Source: Tianweitania sediminis (GTDB lineage: Bacteria > Pseudomonadota > Alphaproteobacteria > Rhizobiales > Rhizobiaceae). From it: a DNA stretch of 64,000 bases. The notes beneath the pieces were generated by a model that saw only the letters and a program-made list of their open reading frames with translations, did not search any database and was not told the origin of the DNA. Below are positions 18,815 to 28,352 of this stretch, piece by piece (position 1 is the stretch's first letter; each line of letters begins with the position of its first letter). The DNA lies in contig NZ_JAGIYY010000003.1 in NCBI RefSeq assembly GCF_017813335.1, forward strand, positions 1 through 64,000, in the 5' to 3' direction. Made by a program: the position numbers and the translations under genes.

Positions 18815-19618
18815 ATGACTCTTTCTTGCGGGACCATCCGTAGCCCGACGCGGGTAATTCGTGAAATCAAATCCTTTCCATCGAGCACCAACCCGTTTTT
18901 CGTTCAGACTGATGATGGACGCGGCTTCATCAAAGCCACGAACAATCCATATAACGGCCCCGCTTTGACCGCAGAATTGGTCGCCGCAGAGCTCGGCACT
19001 TGGTTTGGATTGCAGATTCCAGCCTTCGCCGTGATCCCAACATGTGACATCGATCTTCCCATGAAAAACGGTCAGTTGGTGCAGGGACCGTTGTTCTTCT
19101 CTGCTGAGGTGGAGGCGACCAGCTTTGATGGATCCGACTTGTTCCTGAAAAAGCTGCACGACAAGACCGACATCGCCAAGCTCGTTGTCTTCGATACTTG
19201 GATCATGAATTGGGATCGTTACGGGCTGGGTGATGCCAATGCGGAGAACCTGCTTTTCGCAAAGCGTGATAAAAGCCGGAAGTACGACCTGATCCCAATC
19301 GATCACACCTGGGCGTTCGATGGCGATTTCCCACTCGCTCTCAACGAGGATGACGTGGAAAGTCCCGGCGTATATGGACGGTTCCCTGCGTTCGAACCAT
19401 ATATCACTTCAGAGACGCTCGCCCCTGCGCTGCAGCGGCTCCGTAGCTTAGACCGGACGTTCGTGAAGGAAGTCATTAACTCCGTGCCCTCAGAATGGGG
19501 CGTGGGCCCCGTCGCTAGAACGACGCTCATTGAATTGATTTGCAGCCGCGCGGCGTTTGTGGTGAACACGATCGAGGAGCGGCTGATTGATGCTCCGCTC
19601 CTTCCTGGTGTGAATTGA
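18815..19618 (+). CDS. HipA-like kinase domain protein (HipA_2 family)
   Basis: 267 residues from the ATG at 18815 (GGTAGG just upstream; an earlier in-frame start at 18746 looks non-coding). The fold is read from FFVQTDDGRGFIKATNNPYN (nucleotide-binding strand with Lys), NELV-like ALTAELVAAELGTWFGL, and the catalytic stretch FDTWIMNWDRYGLGDANAEN with the DR...N pattern and LIPIDHTWAF. Related to the HipA persistence kinase core but lacking its N-terminal subdomain. It overlaps the DUF3037 gene by one base (TGATG). Target unknown. Confidence 0.72.
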   Translation: MTLSCGTIRSPTRVIREIKSFPSSTNPFFVQTDDGRGFIKATNNPYNGPALTAELVAAELGTWFGLQIPAFAVIPTCDIDLPMKNGQLVQGPLFFSAEVEATSFDGSDLFLKKLHDKTDIAKLVVFDTWIMNWDRYGLGDANAENLLFAKRDKSRKYDLIPIDHTWAFDGDFPLALNEDDVESPGVYGRFPAFEPYITSETLAPALQRLRSLDRTFVKEVINSVPSEWGVGPVARTTLIELICSRAAFVVNTIEERLIDAPLLPGVN

Positions 19619-20415
19619 TGCGCGAAAATCAAGGATACTTCGCCCTTGTGCAGTACTCGGAACATCCCGAGCGCGCGGAGTTTGTGAACATTGGCGTCGT
19701 GCTGTTCGCGAGCCGCGCTCCTCACATCTCGATGAGATTCGCGGAGCGCCCCACGCGCGTTGACCGTGTTTTTGACATCAGTGTCGGCTCCGAGTTTTCG
19801 GACCTCAAATCAGCGATCCGGAACAAGCTCATGAATGAGTTCTCCGGTGGCTGGGACCCTGAACGGGTGAAACAATTCATTCAAATGAGGTCCGGCAAGG
19901 TTAGGTTGTCCACCCTGCGCTCGATCCTGATACTCGGATCGATGGACGAAGAGCTCAAAATCCTCTTCGACGATCTGGTTGGAGACATTCTGAAGCCTGA
20001 GCATGGCGCGAAAGCCAGAACAAAGCTTAAGAACCAACTCGCGCTAAGGGGAGTAGAAGGCCTCCTAGATCGTCCTCGGCCAGTTAGCCTGCCTTCAGGC
20101 TTGGAGGTCAAGGCGCATTACGGGTATCAGAACGGCGCGTACAACCTTCTTAAGGCAGTTTCGCTGCAAGGGTCACCCGATAGCGCGCTGGACAGAGCAA
20201 GCCCTCACATGATCGAGGGGAAGCTTCTCTTTGATCATACAGGGCCAACGGCCCGCAAGAAGCTGGTGGTGATTGGTGACGTTGCCAATCAGGAAGCGAG
20301 CTTTATCGATTTGGTGGAAGAGCAAATGCATAAGCATGATGTGGGCTTCTACCGACTTGATCAGATCGAGCCGCTGGTTTCAGAGATAAGGAAGAGCGTC
20401 GGTGGTCACCACTGA
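19618..20415 (+). CDS. DUF3037 domain protein, partner of the HipA-like kinase
   Basis: 265 residues. The N-terminal FALVQYSEHPERAEFVNIGV followed by VLFASRAP is the DUF3037 hallmark; the C-terminal half (LLFDHTGPTARKKLVVIGDV) is less conserved. It is translationally coupled to the kinase gene. The two often occur side by side in bacterial genomes, suggesting a functional pair such as a toxin-antitoxin or defence module. That role is inference, not known from sequence. Confidence 0.72.
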   Translation: MRENQGYFALVQYSEHPERAEFVNIGVVLFASRAPHISMRFAERPTRVDRVFDISVGSEFSDLKSAIRNKLMNEFSGGWDPERVKQFIQMRSGKVRLSTLRSILILGSMDEELKILFDDLVGDILKPEHGAKARTKLKNQLALRGVEGLLDRPRPVSLPSGLEVKAHYGYQNGAYNLLKAVSLQGSPDSALDRASPHMIEGKLLFDHTGPTARKKLVVIGDVANQEASFIDLVEEQMHKHDVGFYRLDQIEPLVSEIRKSVGGHH

Positions 20416-20525
20416 CGCTCGTTAGCCTCAGAGGCACTTTGCACTCATTCGCGTTTTGGCTTCCCGCCTTCTTGCGCTTGGAACTTCAAGCGCCGCCGCT
20501 GTCAAAGTCCATTCTGAGATGCGGC

Positions 20526-20950
20526 TTAGCGGGCATCTGACCTCGCTCCAGCCATCACCCGGTCGATCATTGCTTGCTGCTCATCCCACTCGGCTCTTGC
20601 CGAGGTGACTGTTTCCAGGGGTGCTGGTGTAGCGGGAATGGTAGGGTACGCGAAAGGTTCCATCTCCTCGGCGAAGCCCCTTGCGCAGTGTTTCAGGATT
20701 TCCTGTCGCAAGATCAACTAGCCGCCCGACGTGCCCGAGGCACTTCTCTAAGTTGGGTAGTTGCCGCCCCCCGGTGGGCGGGTAGCGCGCCGACTGCCAC
20801 CCGTAGCGGAAAAAATCGTCTTCATGGGCAGCGCGGATCGCCATCACCGCATAAACGTCTTCTGGTTCCAGCTTAAGGCCCTGCCGAAGCGCCTCCTCAA
20901 GCAGAGGCTGGAGATGATGCCGGATCTTCGGGGACTTCAGTTGTTGAGTG
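20526..20950 (-). pseudogene. Frameshifted gene, function unknown
   Basis: Two minus-strand frames join into one plausible protein. LKSPKIRHHLQPLLEEALRQ, LEPEDVYAVMAIRAAHEDDF and LPNLEKCLGHVGRLV read from about 20950, then a frame change near 20700 leads to LKHCARGFAEEMEPFAYPTI and a natural TAG at 20526. There is no start codon with a ribosome site at the upstream end, so the 5' part is also lost. Family not recognised. Confidence 0.4.
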
Positions 20951-21016
20951 CATGATCACCTATCCTTCTGCTCGCGCTTGATGGGGTCGGGTGGGAAGCC
21001 GCCATAAGATCCTGCC

Positions 21017-21169
21017 TCACGATGCAGCTTCGCTCTGGATCACAAAGTAAGGATCGTATCCCGCATTCTCGTCACAGTATCTTCTAGGGTTCGCAGCAAC
21101 CCGCGTTCTCCCGACCTCGCAATTGCAGCTATCGTGTACGTGACCATGGATCCAGAGTTCTGGCGCACC
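21017..21169 (-). pseudogene. C-terminal remnant of a calcineurin-like phosphoesterase
   Basis: A fragment of about 50 residues beginning APELWIHGHVHDSCNCEVGR and ending with TRVAANPRRYCDENAGYDPY up to the stop at 21017. It closely parallels the C-terminus of the intact phosphoesterase at 42415-43209 (QLWVHGHVHSPFDYTVGRTR). The N-terminal three quarters, including the GNHE motif, are gone; the fragment abuts an IS3-family end at 21170, so the insertion probably caused the loss. Confidence 0.65.
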
Positions 21170-21334
21170 GTCTTTCAGAGCCGCGCCGAGGCGACCGTCG
21201 CCATCGGTCGCTACATCGATGGATTCTACAACCCCGTCCGGCGCCATTCGGCACTAGGCTTCATCAGCCCGCTTCAATTCGAAAGGCAGGCCGCGTAAAC
21301 TGAAAACGCTCTCCACCAAGTGGGACAAGTCCAC
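21170..21334 (+). mobile_element. IS3-family insertion sequence, right end only
   Basis: The frame from 21170 to TAA 21296-21298 gives AEATVAIGRYIDGFYNPVRR and HSALGFISPLQFERQAA, the invariant C-terminus of IS3-family transposase OrfB integrase domains. It is followed by TGAAAACGCTCTCCACCAAG and TGGGACAAGTCCA, which looks like the IS right terminus. The rest of the transposase and the left end are missing. Confidence 0.75.
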
Positions 21335-21465
21335 CCCGCGGTTGACGGCGCGACGGCAGAGCGGTCGCGGCCACAGCGGACGTCGACCCGCGTTACGTTC
21401 TCGCCCACCAGCTTCACGTGCAGCCGGACGCCAAACTAGAGGCCTGCTTCGGATAGAATGAGGCG

Positions 21466-23018
21466 GTGACGATGACACGTCAGGAGATCGCCGTCGCCCG
21501 ATCACATATCGAAGCGTGGAAGGCCGTTGCGACGGGATCCGAGGAGCATGTCCTGATCCTCGAGGACGACGTGTGGTTCCGACCGGGCGCAGCCGCATCG
21601 ATCGAAAGGGCATGGCGCGAGGCGTTAATTAGGGGGAACGGCGGAGGACCGGCCATGTTCTACCTGTCCTACGAGGACGCCGGCGGGACCTGCGAGCGGG
21701 CAGACGTCTGCGGGACACTGTTCCGTCCGATACGGGGACTATGGTTCCTCTGCGGCTACGTTCTCTCGCGAGGTGGAGCGCAGGCGCTGCTGCGCGCGAT
21801 GCCTGTCGCGGGACCGGTCGACATGTGGATCAACAGGCAGTTCGATTGGCTGAGGCCGCTCGCCGTTATGACGCCGGCAATCATGCAGCGGCCCGACGCG
21901 GAGATTGCCACTTTGTTCAACACTTTCGACGCCCTGGTCGATCCGCCGTTCCCGCCCGATGCTCTGCCAGACGGAATCGACGATCTCGTCACCGGCTTGG
22001 TCCTAGAGCAGATTCGAGCGCAGCGGATCGTCGCCTCCGACCGCTCAAAGCATCCATGGACCATCCTGCCCGGAGACGGGCCGGGCGACGATTGGTGGCC
22101 GCCGCTCTGTTCGCTGACGGGGGTGAAGACGCCGGTCCAAGTATTCCCCTCCGGTGCACCAGGCGATTGGCGCCTGTTCCGCGACGGACGTCGGAATAGC
22201 GGGCCTTCGACCGAACCCATGCGGACCGCACGACCGATGGCGATGGACGACACGCCTTGGGCGATCGACAAAGCTGACGGATGGCCGCGCGCTTGCGAGC
22301 CAGCATCTCCGAGGAAAGGTGAGGCGGTCGAGATGCAGTGCCCACTCACCGAGCCTACCATCGAGATGCCCGCGATGCTCGGAACCTTCCCGGGCAACCT
22401 AGCGACTTTCGGATCCGACGCCATCAACCACGGCCCCGATGGCGCGACGATTACACTGAGCGCATCGGCGACGGGGGACCGCCCCTTCCGCTCCGGCGCT
22501 CTCTCGTCGGCGCATCGCTTCCTGCACGGCCGTTTCCAAATCGAGATGAGAGCGGCGCGGGGGAGCGGAATGGTCACCGGCTTCTTTCTGCACCGTCCGG
22601 CGCCACGGCAGGAGATCGACATCGAGATCACCGGCAACGAACCGCGTAGGATGCTTCTCAACGTCTACTTCATCCGGGAAACGAAGGCACGGAACTCGAT
22701 TACGGCTACCGCGGCTCGCCCTGTGCGATTGATCTCGACTTCGACGCCAGCGCGGACTTCCATCGGTATGCGATCGAATGGCTTCCCGACCGAATCTGCT
22801 GGTTCGTCGACGACGTCCTTGTGCACGACCGTGGAAGCTGGGATCCGACCCCAGTTCCGCACCTGCCCATGACGCTCCACGCGAACCTCTGGTCGCCTCG
22901 GTCGGTTGAACTGGCGGGACCTGCGGACAACCGATCGCTTTCGATCACCGCATCGTTCCGGAACGTCAGGGTTGATGGCCTAAGCCACGCATCGTGCGGC
23001 GCCCGGCTCCAACGGTAA
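21466..23018 (+). pseudogene. GT25 glycosyltransferase - GH16 glycanase fusion gene, 5' truncated and frameshifted
   Basis: The first part matches GT25 (LPS) glycosyltransferases: LTR-like RQEIAVARSHIEAWKAVATG, EEHVLILEDDVWFRPGA with the DxD-type acidic patch, and a GYVLSRGGAQALL motif. The second part, from about 22370, is a GH16 beta-glycanase with SSAHRFLHGRFQIEMRAARG and catalytic EIDIE at about 22613-22627. One base is missing near 22672: the frame then continues as PGNEGTELDYGYRGSP and FHRYAIEWLPDRICWFVDD to the stop at 23018. The GT25 N-terminus is also lost. Domains joined this way would make and trim a surface glucan, but this copy is dead. Confidence 0.7.
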
Positions 23019-23079
23019 CCCTTGTAGCGGAAAGTGACGCCACTCTCGTTGAACGCGATCAGGCGGCGTTCGGACGGCT

Positions 23080-23600
23080 ACGGGCGGGAGCATCACCCCG
23101 CCCTGTCTGCATTCGCGCCACCACAGCCGCAAGAGTTCCAGGAGCTGCAGCGGGAGCATGGCGTTACGGGCCTTGCAGGCCCTTGCCCTGCTCGACAGGA
23201 AGCAGCATGCGCGTCGAGTCGACGTCATCGAGGTGCGCGACTCCGGAAACACCCAGGCCTGCGCCATAGGCGACGGAGCGCGGCTTTGCACTTGAGGCCT
23301 GGTGCGGCTTCGAGCAGCCTCCCCGCTTCCTCAACGCTCAGCACATCTGGCAGTTTGGAATAAAGGGTGATTACCAGTGCGCCTGATAGATTCCGGCGCT
23401 GCAGTGTCACCAGAAACAGAAACCGCAACGCCGAGACCGCGCCGTTGCATGGTGGCAGGACCCGCGCCGTTCTCATGCTGATCAATCTGGAAGCGGCGGA
23501 CATCCTCCGTCGTTGCGGTGTGGCGCGAGCGGCCGAGATACGCGGCAAAACGCACCACGCGGCGAAGGTAATCCTGCGGCGTGGGAGGCGTGCCCCCGCA
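23080..23600 (-). mobile_element. Decayed tyrosine recombinase (IS91-associated/XerD-like)
   Basis: Minus-strand pieces in several frames line up with XerD-like recombinases carried by IS91-type elements: VVRFAAYLGRSRHTATTEDV and RRFQIDQHENGA, then AVSALRFLFLVTLQ, then LPDVLSVEEAGRLLEAAPGL, then LPLQLLELLRLWWRE. At least three frameshifts separate the blocks, and the catalytic C-terminal His/Tyr region is not recognisable. Non-functional. Confidence 0.6.
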
Positions 23601-25197
23601 TTAACATGTCGAGTTGAATACGAAGCGGCGAGATTGGTACTTGGTAGCCATGGCGAGTTCCTCGCGTTGGAGGGAACTCCATGGTCGGCTTACAGGCTTC
23701 CACCCGCTCAAAGGCTATGCATCCTAGCCATCTCCGCCGAAGCGCCCCTCTCGCGAAGCGGGTTAGTGCAGGGGGCGCGAAGCTGCCGGCGGCTACGCGG
23801 CAGGTTGACGGGCCTCCGAAGCGAAATCGGATCTCTCGACAATGAAGACCCGAACGCTCGGTGAACACCCGAGTGACCACGACGCCTACAAACGCGTTTG
23901 AGCGACCTCAGTTACTAGCCATTCACAGCTGGAGAAGGTCGCTGCAGTTTCAAAGTGCGCCCTCACCTCATGCGTGGCGAAGCTGGTCGAGCCTCTTCGG
24001 CAGTTGACCTACGAGGCAAGCCTCCGCTGCATCCGGCTGAGAGAGACACCCAACTGCATTCTCCGGAACAACAGCCCTGCCCCCTCGCCTGATCTAAAAC
24101 GCGCCGCTCACGCTTGTCCGAAGCTCCAACAGTCGAGGCGAGCGAGGGGTGCGACCGCCCTCCGCAGGAGGATTTCTGGCCTCACGAGCCGAAGAAAACC
24201 GGTATTGAAATGGTCCCGTTTTCGGCAGCGGAAGGCCCATCCAGCCGCTGCCGATTTGCCTCAGTACCCCGGGGCCCTAGGACGTCTGCTAAACATGTCA
24301 TCGAATCCTGCCGTGGCAACCTGCGAGTCCTTGGATCCAGGCGCCTGTGCCGGGTCCGCATCTCCTGGCAGCTTTTTCAGCCGCTAACAGAGCTCCGCCC
24401 CGTTGGTGGGACAACAGCAATTTCGGCTGAACTGCCCGTCATAACAAGCGCTTCCTGGACGTGCGGCCTCGGCAAAATGAGGCGAGGTGGTGCTTTCCCC
24501 CCCCCCGAGGGCACAGGATTCAATCCTTCCCGGGCAGCTGTTTCGAGACCGAAAAACATCGTCGAATCCTTGAGGTTACCCACGTAGCGCCGTTCTGGAA
24601 TCTCGCTCGGAGGTTGCAAGGATTCAGTCCTTTAATCGAGGATTTTTTCGTAGCGTGCCAGCAAAGGATTCCCGTTAAAGCTCTGGGGATACTTAGAAAT
24701 ATCAAAAATGCATCAAAAGAAAACTTGGTCGGCTAATAACCCGCTAAGCGGCTGCCATTTTTGGACTTGAACCCACCTGTGGTAGCATTTATGTCTTAGG
24801 GCATTGGACCGGGTCACAGCCCGAAAAGACGGCCATGAGATCTGTCTGGGCGGCGCAGAGAACGAGAAGGTGATGCGATGAGACTTAGAGGTGAAGCTCG
24901 CGACCGGGGTGAACGCCCCAGGACAGAAGATCCTTCCTCGGTCGCGGCAGAATGCGGGGTGATGGGGCGTCCGAGACGCGGAGCGGTCAGCGCAGCTGTG
25001 TTGCCCTTATGCCAAGCTTCGCAGCGAGCGCACCGCGACGGGCTTGTCTTTCAACATTGATGGGTTGGCGCCTTCGGAACACCGGGACGGGCCCGCTGCG
25101 GGACACCCCCTGCAACGGCGGTTGGAGCGACCCCGCTTCTCCCCGCAGCCCGCTGAGGCCGGGCAGCAGAAAACACACGAAACAACAGGAGACAGAC
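23601..25197. other. Long stretch without a recognisable gene
   Basis: About 1.6 kb between the recombinase remnant and the next intact gene. Open frames are present but none shows a ribosome site or family motif. It holds a run of ten C at about 24498-24507 and two near-identical palindromes, AGGATTCAATCCT (24515-24527) and AGGATTCAGTCCT (24619-24631). The last 60 bases lead into the ribosome site (AACAGGAG) of the gene at 25198. Confidence 0.4.
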
Positions 25198-26136
25198 ATG
25201 GCTAAGAAGCCGGAGACGAGCACTCTCCAACTGGCGGTGCAGCAGGTGATGAACGAAGAGCACCGAGCGAGTGGCACCATCCTGCCAAAGCTACAGGTGG
25301 AGAAGCGGGCGGGTGTGTCAGCCGGCACCGTAAACAAATATTATGAAAGAGCGATCGAGCAGATCCCTGATAGGGCAGCTGTCGAGCAGAACTATCACAG
25401 CTTTCTGCATAGGGCGTGCATATTCCGTAAACCTGGCGCCACAGCAGAACGGCTGGAGGACCTTTTGCATCTTGCGAGCGCCGCTCTGCTGACGGCTGCG
25501 CGCTCTGCCACGTCGCTCGCGGTTGCCGAGGCCGAGATCGTAAGACTGGTCGAAGAAAAGAACATCAAGCTCGCTGCATCTCAACTCACAAACAGCGCCG
25601 CGCTTCGTCTCACGACTGACGCAACGCGGGTGATCCAGGCGACCGGAGCAGATGCAAGCATCGCCCACCAAGTCGCCGGAGTACCTTCATCAACATGGGG
25701 CCTACGGCTGCGCGCCGTGGAGCTGGAAGATCAGCTGCGACAGGTGGTGCCCGCAACTGCATCACAAAGGGAGACAGAAGGCCTAGGGCTTGCAGAACAG
25801 GATGAGCCTAAGAACGTTGCCGGCCGCGAGAGCGACGAGCCGACCTCTGGCTCGTGGTCTGCATATCAATCGGAAACCCTGACGCTGGGATCGTCCTCCC
25901 TTACGGAACGCACAATTCAGCAGGCCGCCCGGTTGAAGCTCGAGCGCGCCGGTCAGGATCCGGACCAGATGATCGAAGGGCTGTATCGCCCTGAGGGTCG
26001 ACAGGCCAAATTGCTCACCTACGATGCGATGCACGTGATCGACGGCGCTTGCGTGCCGATGAGCGCGGCTTATCGGATCGAGGCGGATCGAATCGCAGAT
26101 GTGCTTTCGTGCTTGGAGGAGGCAACCAGAGCATGA
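25198..26136 (+). CDS. Hypothetical protein with a putative N-terminal helix-turn-helix
   Basis: 312 residues from the ATG at 25198 (AGGAG 7 nt upstream). Residues 5-50 (LQLAVQQVMNEEHRASGTIL, then VEKRAGVSAGTVNKYYERAI) look like a DNA-binding domain of the kind found at the start of plasmid KfrA-like proteins. The middle is alpha-helical and alanine-rich; the C-terminus (LKLERAGQDPDQMIEGLY) is unfamiliar. It is the first of five spaced, singly transcribed unknown genes at 25-31 kb. A regulatory or maintenance role is a guess. Confidence 0.6.
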   Translation: MAKKPETSTLQLAVQQVMNEEHRASGTILPKLQVEKRAGVSAGTVNKYYERAIEQIPDRAAVEQNYHSFLHRACIFRKPGATAERLEDLLHLASAALLTAARSATSLAVAEAEIVRLVEEKNIKLAASQLTNSAALRLTTDATRVIQATGADASIAHQVAGVPSSTWGLRLRAVELEDQLRQVVPATASQRETEGLGLAEQDEPKNVAGRESDEPTSGSWSAYQSETLTLGSSSLTERTIQQAARLKLERAGQDPDQMIEGLYRPEGRQAKLLTYDAMHVIDGACVPMSAAYRIEADRIADVLSCLEEATRA

Positions 26137-26484
26137 TCTCAAGAGCTCATCTGCAGCACATGAACCCCCGATCGGAGTGTGGCTTCTCGCACGCGGCGCC
26201 GGAAACTGGACCCCTCCTCGGAGGCCGAGCCTGCAACGCGCGCCTTCGTATGGCGAAACACCTTCTACAGGAAAGGGCAACCAGGGACACCGAGCCGCCG
26301 CCGCCCATCGAATTTTTGTGGTGGAGCAGGACATCATTGCGTCGCCAACCATCCTCGCGCGGGACCTGGATCTGTGACTGGGCCGGAGAAACCGGGCGCA
26401 GGCGAGATCTGGCAGTCCACGGCGAGGTTTGCTTGCCGAGCGAGACGTTCCGCATCTCGTTCCGTCTAGGCCAGGAGCACGATC
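26137..26484. other. Intergenic, no clear gene
   Basis: About 350 bases. An ATG at 26133 overlaps the preceding stop, but the frame it opens reads as low-quality protein. Another frame ends with VVEQDIIASPTILARDLDL at 26377 and could be the tail of a lost gene. Nothing firm. Confidence 0.3.
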
Positions 26485-26832
26485 ATGAAAGCCACAGAGG
26501 CAGCGACCGTGGCGCATTTCCGGGAGGAGGACGGAGGTCGGCTACTGCGCTTCCTTGTTCGCCTTTCCGACGAGACGGCTCACAAGTACGGGATCAAGCA
26601 CGACATCATCATGCGCATCGGATCGGACGTTCCGGTGCGCGACTCCTGGATTGGGAACGTGGGGATCTACTGGGATGTCCCTGGCGGCAGCGTGGGCGCT
26701 CCGTTCAGTGGCAGCTACGATGGTCATCTCATCGAGACCTACTGCCTGGGGAACGGCGTTGAACTGGCGGACGACCTAATCGGCACAGTCCTCATGATGC
26801 TGGAGCGGGCTCACGGAAAGCGCAAAAGCTAG
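26485..26832 (+). CDS. Hypothetical protein (115 aa)
   Basis: A clear small gene: AGGAG lies 9 nt before the ATG, and the protein has a balanced composition (RLLRFLVRLSDETAHKYGIK, IGSDVPVRDSWIGNVGIYWD). No membrane segment, no cysteine pair and no family I recognise. It stands alone, with 350 nt before it and 212 nt after. Confidence 0.6.
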   Translation: MKATEAATVAHFREEDGGRLLRFLVRLSDETAHKYGIKHDIIMRIGSDVPVRDSWIGNVGIYWDVPGGSVGAPFSGSYDGHLIETYCLGNGVELADDLIGTVLMMLERAHGKRKS

Positions 26833-27044
26833 CCCCCGCGTCCGCTTGCCGACCGAGAGCACTGTGGCAGCGGCAACTCCCAACGTCTGACGCTCGTACA
26901 CCCGTTCTCAGAAGAACAAGGTTCAAAGCAGCGTGCCCGGCATGGCCGGTCGCGGCAGGCAGCGCACGCAACTAAAGCGGCGAAACACAGGTGTAGCCAT
27001 CAACAAACCACCAACAATCGGGAATGTCAAACAAGGAGATACCA

Positions 27045-27875
27045 ATGTTCGTTCGGAAGCACATACTCGATCTTCAGAGAAAGGGAATTCTCAAGCACGG
27101 GAGCGTGCCCATGCCCGCAAAAGAGCGGCAAGAGCTACTTCGCTGGGTTCCAAGCGTGTTGGAAGGCATAGCAAATCCCATGATGTTCGAGTTCCATTGG
27201 GAAGATTCAGGGATCTGGCTCGATGACATCTACAACACACATTATCCAGATGTCGGAGACGAGGAATGGTCCGAGGGGATAAGATCCCCCGTTCCACATG
27301 AACACGTGTGGCTGCAAACCAAAGTCAAGCACCCAGAACTCCTGGACTTCTACTATATCTGGATCATCCAGCGTCGGGGAATGTTCGGGTACCGCGCGAC
27401 GTCGCTCACGTTCATAGAAGGAACATTAGGGTACTCTGGCATCTATTTCGAACTCTTCCCATACGGCACCCCAGACCGGCAAGTTCGTGTTCAAAGCGTA
27501 TGCGGCTGGTATGCAACCGAATATGAGATTGAGGAGTACTATGATCAGGCACGATCGCTTGCTCGCTTCCTCAATATCCTTACTCGAAGGGAAACCGAAT
27601 TATCGATTGAACAGCCGAGCGACAGGCTGAACAAGCGCCGACTTGAAAAGGGCAAAGAGCCTGTGGCTGTCCGAACGACTGTTCGGATCGACACCAAGTA
27701 CCTCAGGAGAGCGGGCAGGACCAGACCAGGGACGCATGCGTCCCGGGTAGAGCACTTCCGGCGGGCGCATACTCGCCTTTTGCCAGACGGCAGGCGCGTC
27801 CCAGTTCGTAGCGCCATTGTCAACGCCGGAACGTCCGATGATGGACCGGAGCCGCAAAACTTTTTCATCTCGTAG
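27045..27875 (+). CDS. Hypothetical protein (phage/plasmid-type, 276 aa)
   Basis: The start at 27045 has an excellent AAGGAG; a frame extension of seven codons to 27024 has none. The N-terminal 180 residues are rich in aromatics (FHWEDSGIWLDDIYNTHYPD, LLDFYYIWIIQRRGMFGYRA). The last 60 residues (GRTRPGTHASRVEHFRRAHT, RRVPVRSAIVNAG) resemble the basic, histidine-rich tail seen in uncharacterised phage- and plasmid-borne proteins. Lower GC and different codon use from neighbours suggest recent transfer. Function unknown. Confidence 0.65.
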   Translation: MFVRKHILDLQRKGILKHGSVPMPAKERQELLRWVPSVLEGIANPMMFEFHWEDSGIWLDDIYNTHYPDVGDEEWSEGIRSPVPHEHVWLQTKVKHPELLDFYYIWIIQRRGMFGYRATSLTFIEGTLGYSGIYFELFPYGTPDRQVRVQSVCGWYATEYEIEEYYDQARSLARFLNILTRRETELSIEQPSDRLNKRRLEKGKEPVAVRTTVRIDTKYLRRAGRTRPGTHASRVEHFRRAHTRLLPDGRRVPVRSAIVNAGTSDDGPEPQNFFIS

Positions 27876-28352
27876 TCTGCATCAGCCACTTCTGCTGGCG
27901 GAGTGAGCCTCGCTGGATGCAGCTTCAAATCTCGTGGTCAGCTGCTGCATCCCCTCACCCGGTGAAGGATGCCAGCGTCCGAATTGAAACTCTCCCTCAT
28001 GAACACAGGCTGGGCACAGAAGAGCGGCCGCTTCCTGGGGAGAGGCTTCCCAATGGGCCTTGCTGTCCTCGGATAGCAACGGGTGAGCAGGCAGCAAGGC
28101 GCGGGCCATTTGAACGAACAATCACGCCACGCCGCCCCAACGTAACAGCTCTGCGCGGGCTGCCACAGTCATCTTCTCCGTGCCAGTCCATGCCAGGAGA
28201 ATCTAGGGGCCTCCAAGGGGTCTCAACCCTGAGCCAGGGCGGAGCCCCAGATGTAAGGACGCTCGGCCAGTTCCGGCGTTGACGGTGGAGCCGTTCGGGC
28301 CAACCCTGTCCGCAGGATCACGACGTCGCTCTAAACAAGTAAGGAATTCCAA
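27876..28352. other. Intergenic, nothing recognised
   Basis: About 480 bases with GC-rich frames on both strands but no ribosome site or family motif. AAGTAAGGAA at the right end is the ribosome site for the gene at 28353. Confidence 0.4.

Noticed and set aside
24515-24631. Paired palindromes AGGATTCAATCCT / AGGATTCAGTCCT as possible iterons
   Set aside because: Only two copies, no replication gene adjacent, and no regular spacing. Not enough to call an origin.
24750-24821. Reverse-strand tRNA-like stretch (GGCTGTG ... GTTCAAGTCC ... GGCAGCC)
   Set aside because: The ends pair as an acceptor stem and a T-loop-like TTCAAGT is present, but the T-stem and anticodon stem do not pair, so it is not a functional tRNA. 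It also does not match the tRNA-Lys attachment sequence.
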